Below are positions 55,631-64,000 of a DNA stretch of 64,000 bases, piece after piece. The notes under the pieces were generated by a model. That model searched no databases. It was not told the DNA's origin and was given only the letters and a program-made list of their open reading frames with translations. This DNA comes from Symbiodinium natans (lineage: Eukaryota > Sar > Dinophyceae > Suessiales > Symbiodiniaceae): NCBI GenBank assembly GCA_905221605.1, contig CAJNDS010002389.1:1-64000 (forward strand), written 5' to 3'. The position numbers and the translations under genes were made by a program. The number at the start of each line of letters is the position of its first letter. The stretch's first letter is position 1.

Positions 55631-55820
55631 TTTTTACCCCAAGCTGCTGACAACATATGCAAGCTTTGGGTGTCAGGGTTTTGGGGGCCCCAGAAACCCT
55701 AAACCCTAAACCCCAAACCCTAAACCAAAAACCCCAAACCCTAAACCCCAAACCCTTAACCCTAAACCGAAAACCGAAAACCAAAAACCCTAAACCCTAA
55801 ACCCCAAACCCTAAACCCCA

Positions 55821-55896
55821 CACCTCCGAGTCGAGCCGGCATCGCCGGAGGCGATGCAGGAGCTGCTGGCGGTCACCTACCCAAAGGGTCCATGTC
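55821..55896 (+). pseudogene. Coding-like fragment 6 between telomere-repeat blocks
   Basis: Plus strand, about 25 codons: VEPASPEAMQELLAVTYPKG. The run gagccggcatcgccggaggc and onward has almost only G or C in third positions. CCCTAAA lies immediately left and TTTAGGG immediately right, so the fragment is sandwiched between converging repeats. Confidence 0.45.
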
Positions 55897-55998
55897 TAGG
55901 GTTTAGGTTTAGGTTTAGGGTTTAGGGTTTAGGGTTTAGGGTTTAGGGTTTAGGGTTTAGGGTTTAGGGTTTAGGGTTTAGGGTTTAGGGTTTAGGGT
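55894..55998 (+). repeat. Nearly perfect TTTAGGG block
   Basis: About fourteen heptamers after two shortened units (ggtttaggtttagg). Confidence 0.97.
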
Positions 55999-56035
55999 CC
56001 GCCGACCCTCGCGGCGTGTTGGATGGGAAAAGGAG

Positions 56036-56235
56036 GTGGGGGGGTGGGGGGGGGGTAGGGGGGGGTACTCGGGCAGCTTTTTCATGGAGGGCCAGGCCAC
56101 CCGCACCGCCTAAACTCACGGACCACAGGCGGGACAGAGGGGTCCTGTGGCAAAACCCACCTCTACCCCCCAACCTCCTCCCCCCTGACCCCTCACACCT
56201 CCCCCACCCCCCCCCCCCCCCCCCCCCCCCCCCCT
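56036..56235. repeat. G-run and C-run rich segment
   Basis: G-runs of 5-9 at 56036-56070 on the plus strand and a C-run of nearly thirty at about 56207-56234, with ccccaccccc words between. The two could pair in a long imperfect hairpin. Confidence 0.85.
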
Positions 56236-56504
56236 ACCCCCCCTAGGCTGCCCTCCTTCAAGCTGGCTTCAGCTCCTGTTTGGGTCCTGGTGCTACCCCC
56301 TACCCCCCCCCCAACGTTTCACAGAGGCTCAAGCAAATCAACTTTTGGCATCCTTTGAGCTGACGAGCGCGTTTAAACCTTTCAACTATGCTCCAGCGGG
56401 GTCGGCGGCTTGAGCCGGAGGTTCTTAAATTTAGGGTTTAGGGTTTAGGGTTTAGGGTTTGGGCTCTAGGTTTTTTCTTGGGACTTCAAGGGGTTGCCAT
56501 CTGG

Positions 56505-56600
56505 TAGCTTGAGGGCCCAATGTGCTTCCTTTTTGGGTTCGTTCTAGGGGATCCTAGCAGAGTGCCCGAAAAGGTACCACACAGGAGCCAGTAGGTAGGG
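56505..56600. mobile_element. MITE-like hairpin element A, copy 2 (diverged)
   Basis: Shares cttcctttttgggtt, ctaggggat and aaaggtac with 53072-53165 in the same order; arms are less perfect (gggcccaatgtgcttccttt against aaaaggtaccacacaggagc). Confidence 0.55.
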
Positions 56601-57162
56601 CTTGAGGCTATATATGGGGGCGGAAGGTTCACGGCTTCAGGTTTGGAATTTCAGGATTGGGGGTTATTTGGTATCCGAAGTCGAGGAGTTTCAGGTTTAG
56701 GTTGATACACAGATGTATAGGAGGATGTGATCTAAGGAGCCGCACCGGAACCCTTCAATCTTAAACCTTACAACGTCGAAAGACCTGAACGACCCTAAGA
56801 GCCCTCACACCCCAAACCCAAAACCCAAAACCCAAAACCAAAAACCCAAAAAACAAAACCCAAAACCCAAAACAACAAAAGCGGTGCAGCCAGCCAAAAG
56901 ACGTGGCCTTGGTGAACCTTTGGGCTGAAGCTGGCCACCTCCTGTGGCTTCGCGGGGGTTTAGGGTTTAGGGTCTAGGGTTTAGGGCTTAGGGCAAGATT
57001 GGGGATACTTAGAAAACATATATATATATAAATAAATAAATATAAATATAAATAAATATATATATATAAACTATATTATTATATTATATATATAGAGTGA
57101 CCATATAAGGTACACATAAGGGTTGTATAGGGCAATAGGACTAAGGGGGCCCCTTCTAGGGA

Positions 57163-57270
57163 GTTCGTTTTAAGCTCTTGAACGCCCTCAAGCTCGACTT
57201 GGCGCGCAGTCGCCCTATGAAGATACGGCGCGAGTTCAGCCACAACCTGGGCCGGCTCGACTCGGCGACC
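57163..57270 (+). pseudogene. Coding-like fragment 7 before the octamer block
   Basis: Plus strand, 36 codons: LLNALKLDLARSRPMKIRRE then FSHNLGRLDSAT. About nine of ten third positions are G or C. It runs directly into the CCCCTAAA array at 57268. Basic and helical in appearance; family unknown. Confidence 0.5.
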
Positions 57271-57438
57271 CCTAAACCCCTAAACCCCTAAACCCCTAAA
57301 CCCCTAAACCCCTAAACCCCTAAACCCCTAAACCCCTAAACCCCTAAACCCCTAAACCCCTAAACCCCTAAACCCCTAAACCCCTAAACCCCTAAACCCC
57401 TAAACCCTAAACCCTAAACCCAAAACCCTAAACCCTTC
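57268..57438 (+). repeat. CCCCTAAA octamer array, about 17 copies, then CCCTAAA
   Basis: A perfect run of the 8-base unit cccctaaa from about 57268 to 57403, changing abruptly to the 7-base ccctaaa and a few cccaaaa variants. The octamer is not seen as an array elsewhere in the window. Confidence 0.97.
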
Positions 57439-57439
57439 C

Positions 57440-57556
57440 AAGCACTCAGTGTACAATCGCACGATGCGAAGGGCAATGGCCTTTCTCCTCCTGAGGTCAG
57501 ATCCAGCAGATACCGCTTGAGGCTTCCTGTGGAAGTTGTGATCCCAGGCTTCCTAC
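57440..57556 (-). pseudogene. Coding-like fragment 8 between telomere-repeat blocks
   Basis: Minus strand, 38 codons: EAWDHNFHRKPQAVSAGSDL then RRRKAIALRIVRLYTECL. Well-mixed composition and a clear basic amphipathic helix; flanked on both sides by CCCTAAA blocks. Reads very much like an exon. Family unknown. Confidence 0.48.
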
Positions 57557-57627
57557 CCTAAACCCTAAACCCTAAACCCTAAACCCTAAACCCTAAACCC
57601 CAAACCCAAAACCCTAAACCCTAAACC

Positions 57628-57816
57628 GTGAATCTGCCAACTGACGATGCCAATCGTCCCTCGCCCAGTGCATGCAGTGAGAAAAATGAAGGTTGGAAGC
57701 AGTACAAGGCCATAACCCTACAGCCTAGACACCTGCCTTTAAGTATGCGGGAATTGGGGTATATAAGGTTCAAGCGGTCCCCTAGAGAGGGATGGACCAG
57801 TAACCCTGAATCCTAA
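57628..57816 (+). pseudogene. Coding-like fragment 9
   Basis: Plus strand, about 60 codons directly after a CCCTAAA block: NLPTDDANRPSPSACSEKNE then GWKQYKAITLQPRHLPLSMR. Polar and ordinary in composition. It ends in a telomere-like stretch (aatcctaaacccc). Confidence 0.33.
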
Positions 57817-57918
57817 ACCCCAAAGGGGACCCGTACTGAAAGGGAACTGAGCTTATGGTTACTTTGGATACAGGCACGTAGAACAACTCTTTGTACGAAC
57901 CCAACCCCAGACTTCAAG

Positions 57919-57938
57919 CCCCCCCCCCCCCCCCCCCC
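57919..57938 (+). repeat. Poly-C homopolymer
   Basis: About 20 C residues next to a CCCTAAA block. Confidence 0.9.
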
Positions 57939-58038
57939 AAACCAAAAAAAATCCTAAACCCTGAGCCCCGAACCCTAAACCCTAAACCCTAAACCCTAAA
58001 CCCTAAACCCTAAACCCTAAACCCTAAACCCTGAACCT

Positions 58039-58138
58039 GGGGATGGTCACCCTTTATACTAACATTCTTTTACAGGGGGATATAACAGGGGGCACCATCA
58101 TCCCTCTCAAGGTTTGTTAGTAAAAGGGTGAACATCCC
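58039..58138. mobile_element. MITE-like hairpin element B with possible 5-bp target duplication
   Basis: Left arm ggggatggtcaccctttata plus ctaac; right arm gttagtaaaagggtgaacat plus ccc. They pair over about 24 bp with few mismatches. The element is flanked by aacct on both sides (58034-58038 and 58139-58143), as expected for insertion into a telomere-type block. No coding capacity. The aacct match could partly reflect the flanking repeat. Confidence 0.68.
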
Positions 58139-58685
58139 AACCTAAACCCTTTTAAAACCCTAAACCCTAAACCCTAAACCCTAAACCCTAAACCCTAAAC
58201 CCTAAACCCTAAACCCTAACCCTAACCCTAAACCCTAAACCCTTTTCAAGGGCCTGGGAATTTAGAACACCTACCCTAATTTTCAGCACGATTGCGTGGT
58301 GCTCATGCAGACCGAAGGTTCGGGCATCTTTGGACTACGGGGTTGAGGGTCTGTGTTTAGTAGGATATTTGCCGCCAGGGTGCATAGTTGCTCCCAACCG
58401 GCTCGAAATTGTTTGAGGGGCAGGGGAAGGACCGAACACAGCATTAAACCCGACACCCTAAACCCTGAACCCCAAACCCTAAACCCTACCCTAAACCCTA
58501 AACCCTAAACCCTAAACCCTAAACCCTAAACCCTAAACCCTAAACCCTAAACCCTAAAACCCACAACGGGCGTCCTGTCTGAAGCTCCGAAGCAAAGCCT
58601 CCCGAAACTCTTGCGGCGCTTTCCGCTTGATCCTGGGCGAACAGGCTGAGGGAAATGAGGTACTACTCTCCCTTAAAGGGATGGG

Positions 58686-58798
58686 GTCAGTTCTCAAAAT
58701 GATGGTCCCTTTTTGGGTACCCTTAAGAATAGGGGGGGGGGGGGGGGCGCCTTGTCATCGCAAACCCAAAAAGGGACCGTACTTTTGGAGAAGTGAAC
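58686..58798. mobile_element. Hairpin element C with a G-run loop
   Basis: Left arm contains gatggtccctttttgggt; right arm acccaaaaagggaccgtac; pairing extends outward through cttct/agaag-type matches to about 32 bp. The loop holds a run of about 15 G. The core word ggtccctttttgggt resembles element A (cctttttggg). Confidence 0.62.
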
Positions 58799-59274
58799 AT
58801 ATGTATCAAGGGAAAGGAGGAGGGAGCCTTCTAAGGGACCTTAGGAATATAGGGTCTCTACGAATACAAGGCATATATAGGCGTTACATCGCGGAAAAAA
58901 GTTAAGGGCCTCTTCTAGCGGTCCCTCCTTAGATCCTTGAAAGGTATAGGAGGTTTTCGCTCCAGGTATATCCAAGTATATGCATGGTTCAACCTGAAGC
59001 AGTAGTCCCAAGCCCTGCGAGCCCTCATATCCCTCTGACAACAGCTCCTAATCAACGCTCTTCTCTCAAGACCGAAATATTCTATGGCCAAGAATGTACT
59101 GTTGGGGTGCACGGAGAACAGCTCTGCGAACTTGTTCTATGCTGAACTTGGCACCCTGGCGAAAAACTGCATGTCTGCTGTTCCTTCGGGGTTCTCGTAA
59201 CCTAAAACTAACAAAGTCTTTCCAAGTACCCCTAAGTGACCCTAAACCCTAAACCCTAAACCCTGAGCACGTGA

Positions 59275-59362
59275 GGTATAGCTGGCCGAGGCTCTTCTGT
59301 GCAGCCTCGTCTGCCAGCCATTCCTTCCACGGGATGCCGGAAGCTCGGGGTGCAGGCTTAGG
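59275..59362 (-). pseudogene. Coding-like fragment 10 between telomere-repeat blocks
   Basis: Minus strand, about 29 codons: APRASGIPWKEWLADEAAQK then SLGQLYLTC. Trp, Glu and Lys in a helix-like pattern; about 70 percent G or C at third positions. Flanked on both sides by CCCTAAA. Family unknown. Confidence 0.42.
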
Positions 59363-59366
59363 GTAG

Positions 59367-59473
59367 CTAAACCCTAAACCCTAAACCCTAAACCCTAAAC
59401 CCTAAACCCTAAACCCTAAACCCTAAACCCTAAACCCTAAACCCTAAACCCTAAACCCTAAACCCTAAACCCT
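59367..59473 (+). repeat. Perfect CCCTAAA block, about 15 copies
   Basis: Uninterrupted heptamers after tagctaaaccc. Confidence 0.97.
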
Positions 59474-60208
59474 TACCTACTAATTGCTTAGGAACCCAAC
59501 AAAATAAGAATAGTCTTCCTTATTAAGGGTAATCTAGGGATTATTCTTTATTCTTTTGAGCTTCTTAAGCAAATAGTAGTTACCTTCTTTCAAAGGGTAT
59601 GCAAGGGGTATATAAGGGGAGGCTATGTAAGGGGTATGTCAGGAACCCCCTGTTAAGGGCCCATAGTAAGGGACTACCCTAAGATTTTAGGATCAGGGCT
59701 CTCCAGGGCTTAGGGTTGTCTGTGCCGTTAAGGCTCAGGCTTTCATGGTTTAGGGCTTAGGGCGAGGTCTGGGGGTCTAAGAGTATAGGTTTGGGGTAAG
59801 CGGAGTCAAAAAAAATTTCCGGATTGCACCTGTGAGCTTTGCGGTCGGCTTCCCTACGCCCCAAGTCCCCCAAGCTTCTATGGTCAGCTCACAAGAAAAT
59901 TGTACAGGACTGACTCGAGGTGTAGGTTTCTGCGGTTGGCATTTGGCGCCTATCTCTTCGGGCTCAGGACTTGCACACTAGACCCTCAACCTCGAATCGC
60001 CCCTGAACCGCCCTACGGAGGAAAAAAGAGTGCCCTTTTTGGTTTATACAGGGGGCTAAGAAGGGAACCCAACCCACCCCCAAAAAAAAAGGCATAAGGG
60101 CCGACTCTGGGACCGAAATCCTAACGGCCCTAAACCCTAAACCCTAAACCTTAAACCCTAAACCCTAAACCCTAAACCCTAAACCCTACACCCTAAACCC
60201 TAAACCGT

Positions 60209-60318
60209 AAGCCGCATTCGAGGGCTTCAGGGCGAGACGCCAGGTTTTCTGGAGGCTCGGCAGCTGCGGGAGCTATCGCCGGCGCGTCGACCTCCGCTTT
60301 AAGCTGAGCTTGTCGGCT
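60209..60318 (-). pseudogene. Coding-like fragment 11 between converging telomere repeats
   Basis: Minus strand, about 32 codons: AQLKAEVDAPAIAPAAAEPP then ENLASRPEALEC. Acidic, Ala/Pro-rich, like a linker of a larger protein. CCCTAAA on the left and TTTAGGG on the right. Confidence 0.35.
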
Positions 60319-61029
60319 TAGGGTTTAGGGTTTAGGGTTTAGGGCTTAGGGTTTAGGGTTTAGGGCTTAGGGTTTAGGGTTCAGGGTTCAGGGTTCAGGG
60401 TTTAGGGTTTAGGGTTTAGGGTTTAGGGAACACCCAGCTCCGAGGTTGCTATTCAAGCCAGTCCACTAAGTCCTCTAAGTAGGCTATAAGTAGGCTTTTA
60501 GTTGGGGTTATATAAGTACCCATTGACCTCCAAGTAAACCCCCAAGCCCTAACAGCCCTTTTACGCCGAATGCTTGCAAGCCGCACAAACCCGCCAACCG
60601 CTTCGAGCCCTTGTCCTACGCCCTAAACCCGAATAAGACATCCGCGCCCATAAGCCCGAACACACTGTCAGCCAGGAATCCCTACTCTGCCCACCTTAAA
60701 AACAAGTAGGGTTTAGGGTTTAGGATCACCCTAAACCCAAAACCCAAAACCCTAAACTAAAAGTCCTCTCAGCCGCATGAAGCCCAAAATCTCCAGGCCC
60801 TCTACTTGAAGGTACATGGTTTAGGGTTTGAGTTTAGGGTTTAGGGTTTAGGGTTTAGGGTTTAGGGTGTGTCAGGGGAGGGCGCGCGCTCGGGTGTGAA
60901 ACACCCCGGGCCGCGCGCTCGCGTTGCCCGTCAACCCACCCCGGCCACCCAAACTATACTCTATTAGGGTTTAGGGTTTATGGAATTTACTTTCTTGTGC
61001 TCTGATGCTTGCTTTGATGTTTTTAAAGT

Positions 61030-61800
61030 TGCGCTGTTAGGGTTTAAGCTGGGGTTGGGGGTAGCCTCGGCCCTTTTCGGGCCTTCGGCGTGTCAGGGCC
61101 CGTAGAGGCCCTTATTTATTTGAAGGTCAGGGAAACCCTTTGTGTCTGCTCCTGGATTCCCCTTCTTTAAGGGCTTCAATTAAGCATCGATTTCACTACC
61201 AAAAAATCGCATTTTTCATTGCGGGTACGGGCATCCTGGGGTCCCCCTTCTTTTAGGGGGCCTTTTGAAGCCTTTTGAAGCATTTTGGTGGCTCTTGGGG
61301 TCTCTCGGGGCCTTGTTCGGACCTTCGGCGTGTCAGGGGCCGTAGAGGCTTCATTCATTTAAAGGTCAGGGAACCTATTAATGAATTTTTCGCCAATGAG
61401 TATTTCAATCGCTAGGGTTTAAGCTCGGGTTCGGGGTAGCCTCGGCCCTTTTCGGGCCTTCGGCAAGTTAGGGCCCGTAGAGGCCCTTATTTGCTTGAAG
61501 GCCTTCGCAGGCTTTTGCGGTGTTAGGGTTTAGTAGCCTCGGTCCTTCGGCACGTTAGGGCCCGTAGAGGTCCTTGCTGATTTGGGGGGAGCCATCGATT
61601 TCAGTACTAAAAAAGAACATTTTTCATTGCGGGCAAGGGTACCTAAAACCATCGTTTTCAATATTCAAAAATAGCATTTTTCATTGTGGGCACGGACAAA
61701 TCTTGTGGTCCCCTTCTTTTAGTGGGCCTTTTGAAGCTTTTGAAGCCTTTTGGTGGCTCTTGGCGGTTCTTGGGGGCTTCCTGAGATTCCCTGCGAGGGT
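61030..61800 (+). repeat. Nested repeat cassettes
   Basis: A cassette containing cttcggcgtgtcagggcccg and tagaggccctt recurs four times (about 61085, 61323, 61460, 61543, diverged). A second cassette with catttttcattgcgggta and ccttcttttagggggcctttt occurs at about 61205-61290 and again, partly duplicated, at 61617-61760. Cassettes are interleaved. I see no gene. Confidence 0.82.
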
Positions 61801-61804
61801 GTTG

Positions 61805-62160
61805 GTGTGGGGGGGCCCTTGGCCCGAGGGGCCCTTGGCTAAGCCCTAGTTGGCAGGGCTGTTTGGCAGGGCCTGCGGGCCCTTCGGTTTGGCTTAGCCC
61901 GGGAGGGCCTTGCCTGCGACGGAACCCTTTTATTTGGGCCTTGCCCCGCGGGCCCTTGGTCCGGGACGCTTGCTGCAGAAGCCCTTGGCTCGGGGGGTTC
62001 TTGGCCCGGGAGGCCCTTCCTTGGCCGGGGGGGGAGGACCCTTGGCCGAGGGGTTGGGGCCTTTGGCCTGGGGGGCCCTTCCCCGGGGGGCCCTTGGCCC
62101 CGGGGGCCCTTGGCCCGGGGGGCCCTTGGCCCCGGGGGGCCCTTGGCCCGGGGGCGAGGC
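61805..62160 (+). repeat. GC-rich GGCCCTTGGCCCGGG minisatellite
   Basis: Irregular units of ggcccttggcccggggggcc type, best ordered at 62060-62155. Both strands are open and give Gly/Pro-rich artefact peptides. The unit is itself palindromic (ggcccggg, cttggcc). Confidence 0.88.
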
Positions 62161-62397
62161 AAAGGTTACGATTTGGGGTTATACTTTAGCTACGCTAAAG
62201 GTGGTCTGGGTGCCGGCCATCCCTTAGCCGAGTACTGACGTTGTCGTAAAAAAGGCCGATGTCCGTTGGCCTGTCCAGGACAGACGGTGAGGCTTAACCC
62301 TCACCTTTCCGTTTCTCTTTTCGCTTGGGCGCTCGGGCTGTAAGGCCCTCGGCCGAGCGTTCGGGGTCTGTCGCTCGACGGAAGCGACCCCTCACTT

Positions 62398-62476
62398 AGT
62401 TTAGGGTTTAGGGTTTAGGGTTTAGGGTTTAGGGTTTAGGGTTTAGGGTTTAGGGTTTAGGGTTTAGGGTTTAGGG
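62398..62476 (+). repeat. Perfect TTTAGGG block, about 11 copies
   Basis: Uninterrupted heptamers between two unique segments. Confidence 0.97.
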
Positions 62477-62902
62477 TGACTGGCTAATACTTGTATGAGG
62501 TTCAGTACTCAACCAATACATACACTCACAAATACTTTTGTTTAGGCATATAAACTCTACCTCATAGACCCCTCCCCCTGTTGCAAACTGGTCTGAGGCC
62601 ACAAGTACAAGAAGCTAGTATGCAAGTTCCAACCCTCCCTAATCCTAAACCCTAAACCCTAAACCTTAAAACCTTGCCCCTAAGCCCTAGACGCGGCATC
62701 CGAAAACCTGAACCTGCAAACCTTCATGACATAGAAATCCTTCAATCCCATAAACCCTGCACACTAAAACCCTAAACCCTAAATCCTAAAACCTTTACAT
62801 GCTCAAGCCTAAACCTTATATACCTAAACCCTAAGCCCTAAACCCTGAACCCTGAACCCTGAACCCTAAACCCTAAACCCTAAACCGAAGGGGTTGGGCA
62901 GG

Positions 62903-63014
62903 AGGAGGGCACTCCCACCTGCGTGCACTGCGCAAAGGCGCGGCACCTCAGGGAGGTGAAGTTTCGTTTAGGGCAAAGGCGCGGCACCTCAGGGAGGTGA
63001 AGTTTCGTTTAGGG
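62903..63014 (+). pseudogene. Coding-like fragment 12 with a 41-bp duplication at its end
   Basis: Plus strand: QEEGTPTCVHCAKARHLREV then KFR, GC-rich in third positions, with a C..C pair. The last part (gcaaaggcgcggcacctcag onward) is repeated exactly at 62932 and 62973. Each copy ends in gtttagg, and only the second leads into the TTTAGGG block. The duplication point coincides with the fragment-repeat border. Confidence 0.42.
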
Positions 63015-63290
63015 TTTAGGGTTTAGGGTTTAGGGTTTAAGGTTTAGGGTTTAGGGTTTAGGGTTTAGGGTTTAGGGTTTAGGGTTTAGTAACACTGGGC
63101 TACCAGGGGTTCCGGGTTGACAGGGTTTACTGGGTTTACGGGGTTCGCAGGGTTTAGGAGTAGAGGGCTTGTAGGGCTTCGGGTTTATTCTTACAGGGTA
63201 CCCTAAACCCTCAACCCTAAACCCTCAACCCTAAACCCTAAACCCTAAACGGCCCTAAACCCTAAACCCTAAACCCTAAGGTTTACCTCG

Positions 63291-63398
63291 CAAGGGCTTC
63301 ACACCACCGCGGCTCATGCCATGGTTTTCTGCCGCACAGGATATCGCAACGGCAATGGTGCTTCAACATGCTGCGCTCCGACCCTGACCTCCTCACAG
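63291..63398 (+). pseudogene. Coding-like fragment 13 between telomere-repeat blocks
   Basis: Plus strand, about 35 codons in one frame: SCHGFLPHRISQRQWCFNML then RSDPDLLTG; a second frame (KGFTPPRLMPWFSAAQDIAT) is also open. CCCTAAA to the left and TTTAGGG to the right. Frame uncertain; family unknown. Confidence 0.33.
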
Positions 63399-64000
63399 GG
63401 TTTAGGGTTTAGGGTTTAGGGTTTAGGGTTTAGGGTTTAGGGTTTAGGGTATAGGGTTTGGGGTTTAGGGTTTGGGGTTTAGGGTTTGGGGTTTAGGGTG
63501 TTTAGGGTTTCGGGCTTAGGGAGTAAGGGACCATATTAATGGCCCATGCAACTACCATTATAGACAAATCCCGAACCCTAAAGTCTACTTGTAGAGCTTG
63601 CGCCTTCGAGAAAGCACACGCCGGGCGATGGGCAACGCGGCGAGAGACCAAGGCACTGACAAGTGGAGCGTGGGCTTGGCGGGTCCTAGGGGATCTCTAT
63701 CTTGTCGTATGCCCCTGAGCTGGCTCTAGTTTAGGGCACCATAAATAAAGCCCACTTAGCACAGGGGCCTTAGCATCAGAGTAGGGAATTAGGGAGTAAG
63801 ATTTGCGGCTTACTATAGTATGAATATCTCGGGACCATAACGGGAGACCCTAAACCCTAAACCCTAAACCCTAAACCCTAAACCCTAAACCCTAAACCCT
63901 AAACCCTAAACCGAGACTATTCATAGTTAGGCACCCATATTAGTTTAGCTCAGCCACCGTGTGCTGGTGAAGGGGTGAAGGTTGGATGGGTGGCTGGGAG

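Larger units (their letters stand above)
48921..63915. repeat. Mosaic of interstitial telomere-type repeats in both orientations
   Basis: More than thirty blocks of CCCTAAA or TTTAGGG, 20-350 bp each, separated by unique segments of about 60-900 bp. Orientation changes repeatedly, so this is not a simple chromosome end. Variants ccccaaa, ttcaggg, tttcggg and an 8-base ccccTAAA form occur. The heptamer is the plant/algal/dinoflagellate-type telomere repeat. Blocks not listed singly include 48921-48984, 49597-49662, 49895-50040, 52345-52428, 54893-54950, 55050-55143, 55691-55827, 57554-57630, 57955-58033, 58142-58243, 58446-58562, 60126-60208, 60317-60429, 62766-62888, 63005-63088, 63200-63283, 63398-63515 and 63847-63913. 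Confidence 0.96.

Noticed and set aside
52746-57630. Open frames with GLGFRV or LNPKP-type peptides
   Set aside because: They are translated TTTAGGG/CCCTAAA variants.
48921-63915. True chromosome end
   Set aside because: Repeat blocks are short, interrupted and in both orientations, and the window ends in unique sequence.
1-64000. Search by eye for the dinoflagellate spliced-leader sequence (ccgtagccattttggctcaa) or relics of it
   Set aside because: No copy noticed on either strand, so no retrocopied gene can be claimed on that basis.

Overview
The window looks like nuclear DNA of a eukaryotic alga, most likely a dinoflagellate. Three things point that way. Telomere-type CCCTAAA/TTTAGGG repeats occur throughout the right quarter. 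Two exon-sized segments on the minus strand (about 28.7-30.6 kb) carry motifs I know from a large family of dinoflagellate multi-pass membrane proteins (DEFWSHSW at the N-terminal side, IPCDR and WFGS at the C-terminal side). Coding-looking pieces are short, split by putative introns and favour G or C at third codon positions. No rRNA, tRNA, CRISPR array or bacterial-type operon was recognised. Most open frames are accidental; many start at GTG or TTG, which means nothing here.

Layout. (1) 1-8215: a 35-bp satellite runs forward for 4.3 kb (entering from outside the window), meets an AT-rich core of about 540 bp, and continues in reverse orientation for 3.4 kb, decaying toward its outer edge. 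A second AT-rich stretch (8216-8870) closes this block. (2) About 9-45 kb: mostly single-copy DNA of mixed composition, with microsatellites, a 3.6-copy tandem repeat of 839 bp (19979-22966), one recognisable but apparently incomplete membrane-protein gene, and several candidate exons, the best group being on the plus strand between 39.9 and 44.2 kb. (3) 45.1-48.7 kb: a satellite of about 29 monomers, each with a G-run/C-run hairpin, organised in a higher-order repeat of about 823 bp and flanked by diverged inverted arms, so the whole could be one foldback-type element. (4) 48.9 kb to the end: a mosaic in which blocks of telomere-type repeat, in both orientations, alternate with short unique segments. 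Several of these segments (60-170 bp) read as codon-biased pieces of protein-coding sequence on either strand; others are small hairpin elements resembling MITEs.

Working together: I see no gene cluster with a common pathway. The strongest biological signals are structural: the inverted satellite with an AT-rich centre, the foldback-like satellite element, and the telomere-repeat mosaic holding exon-like fragments. Assembly error is a real alternative for the satellites, because clusters of single-base indels interrupt the first one.
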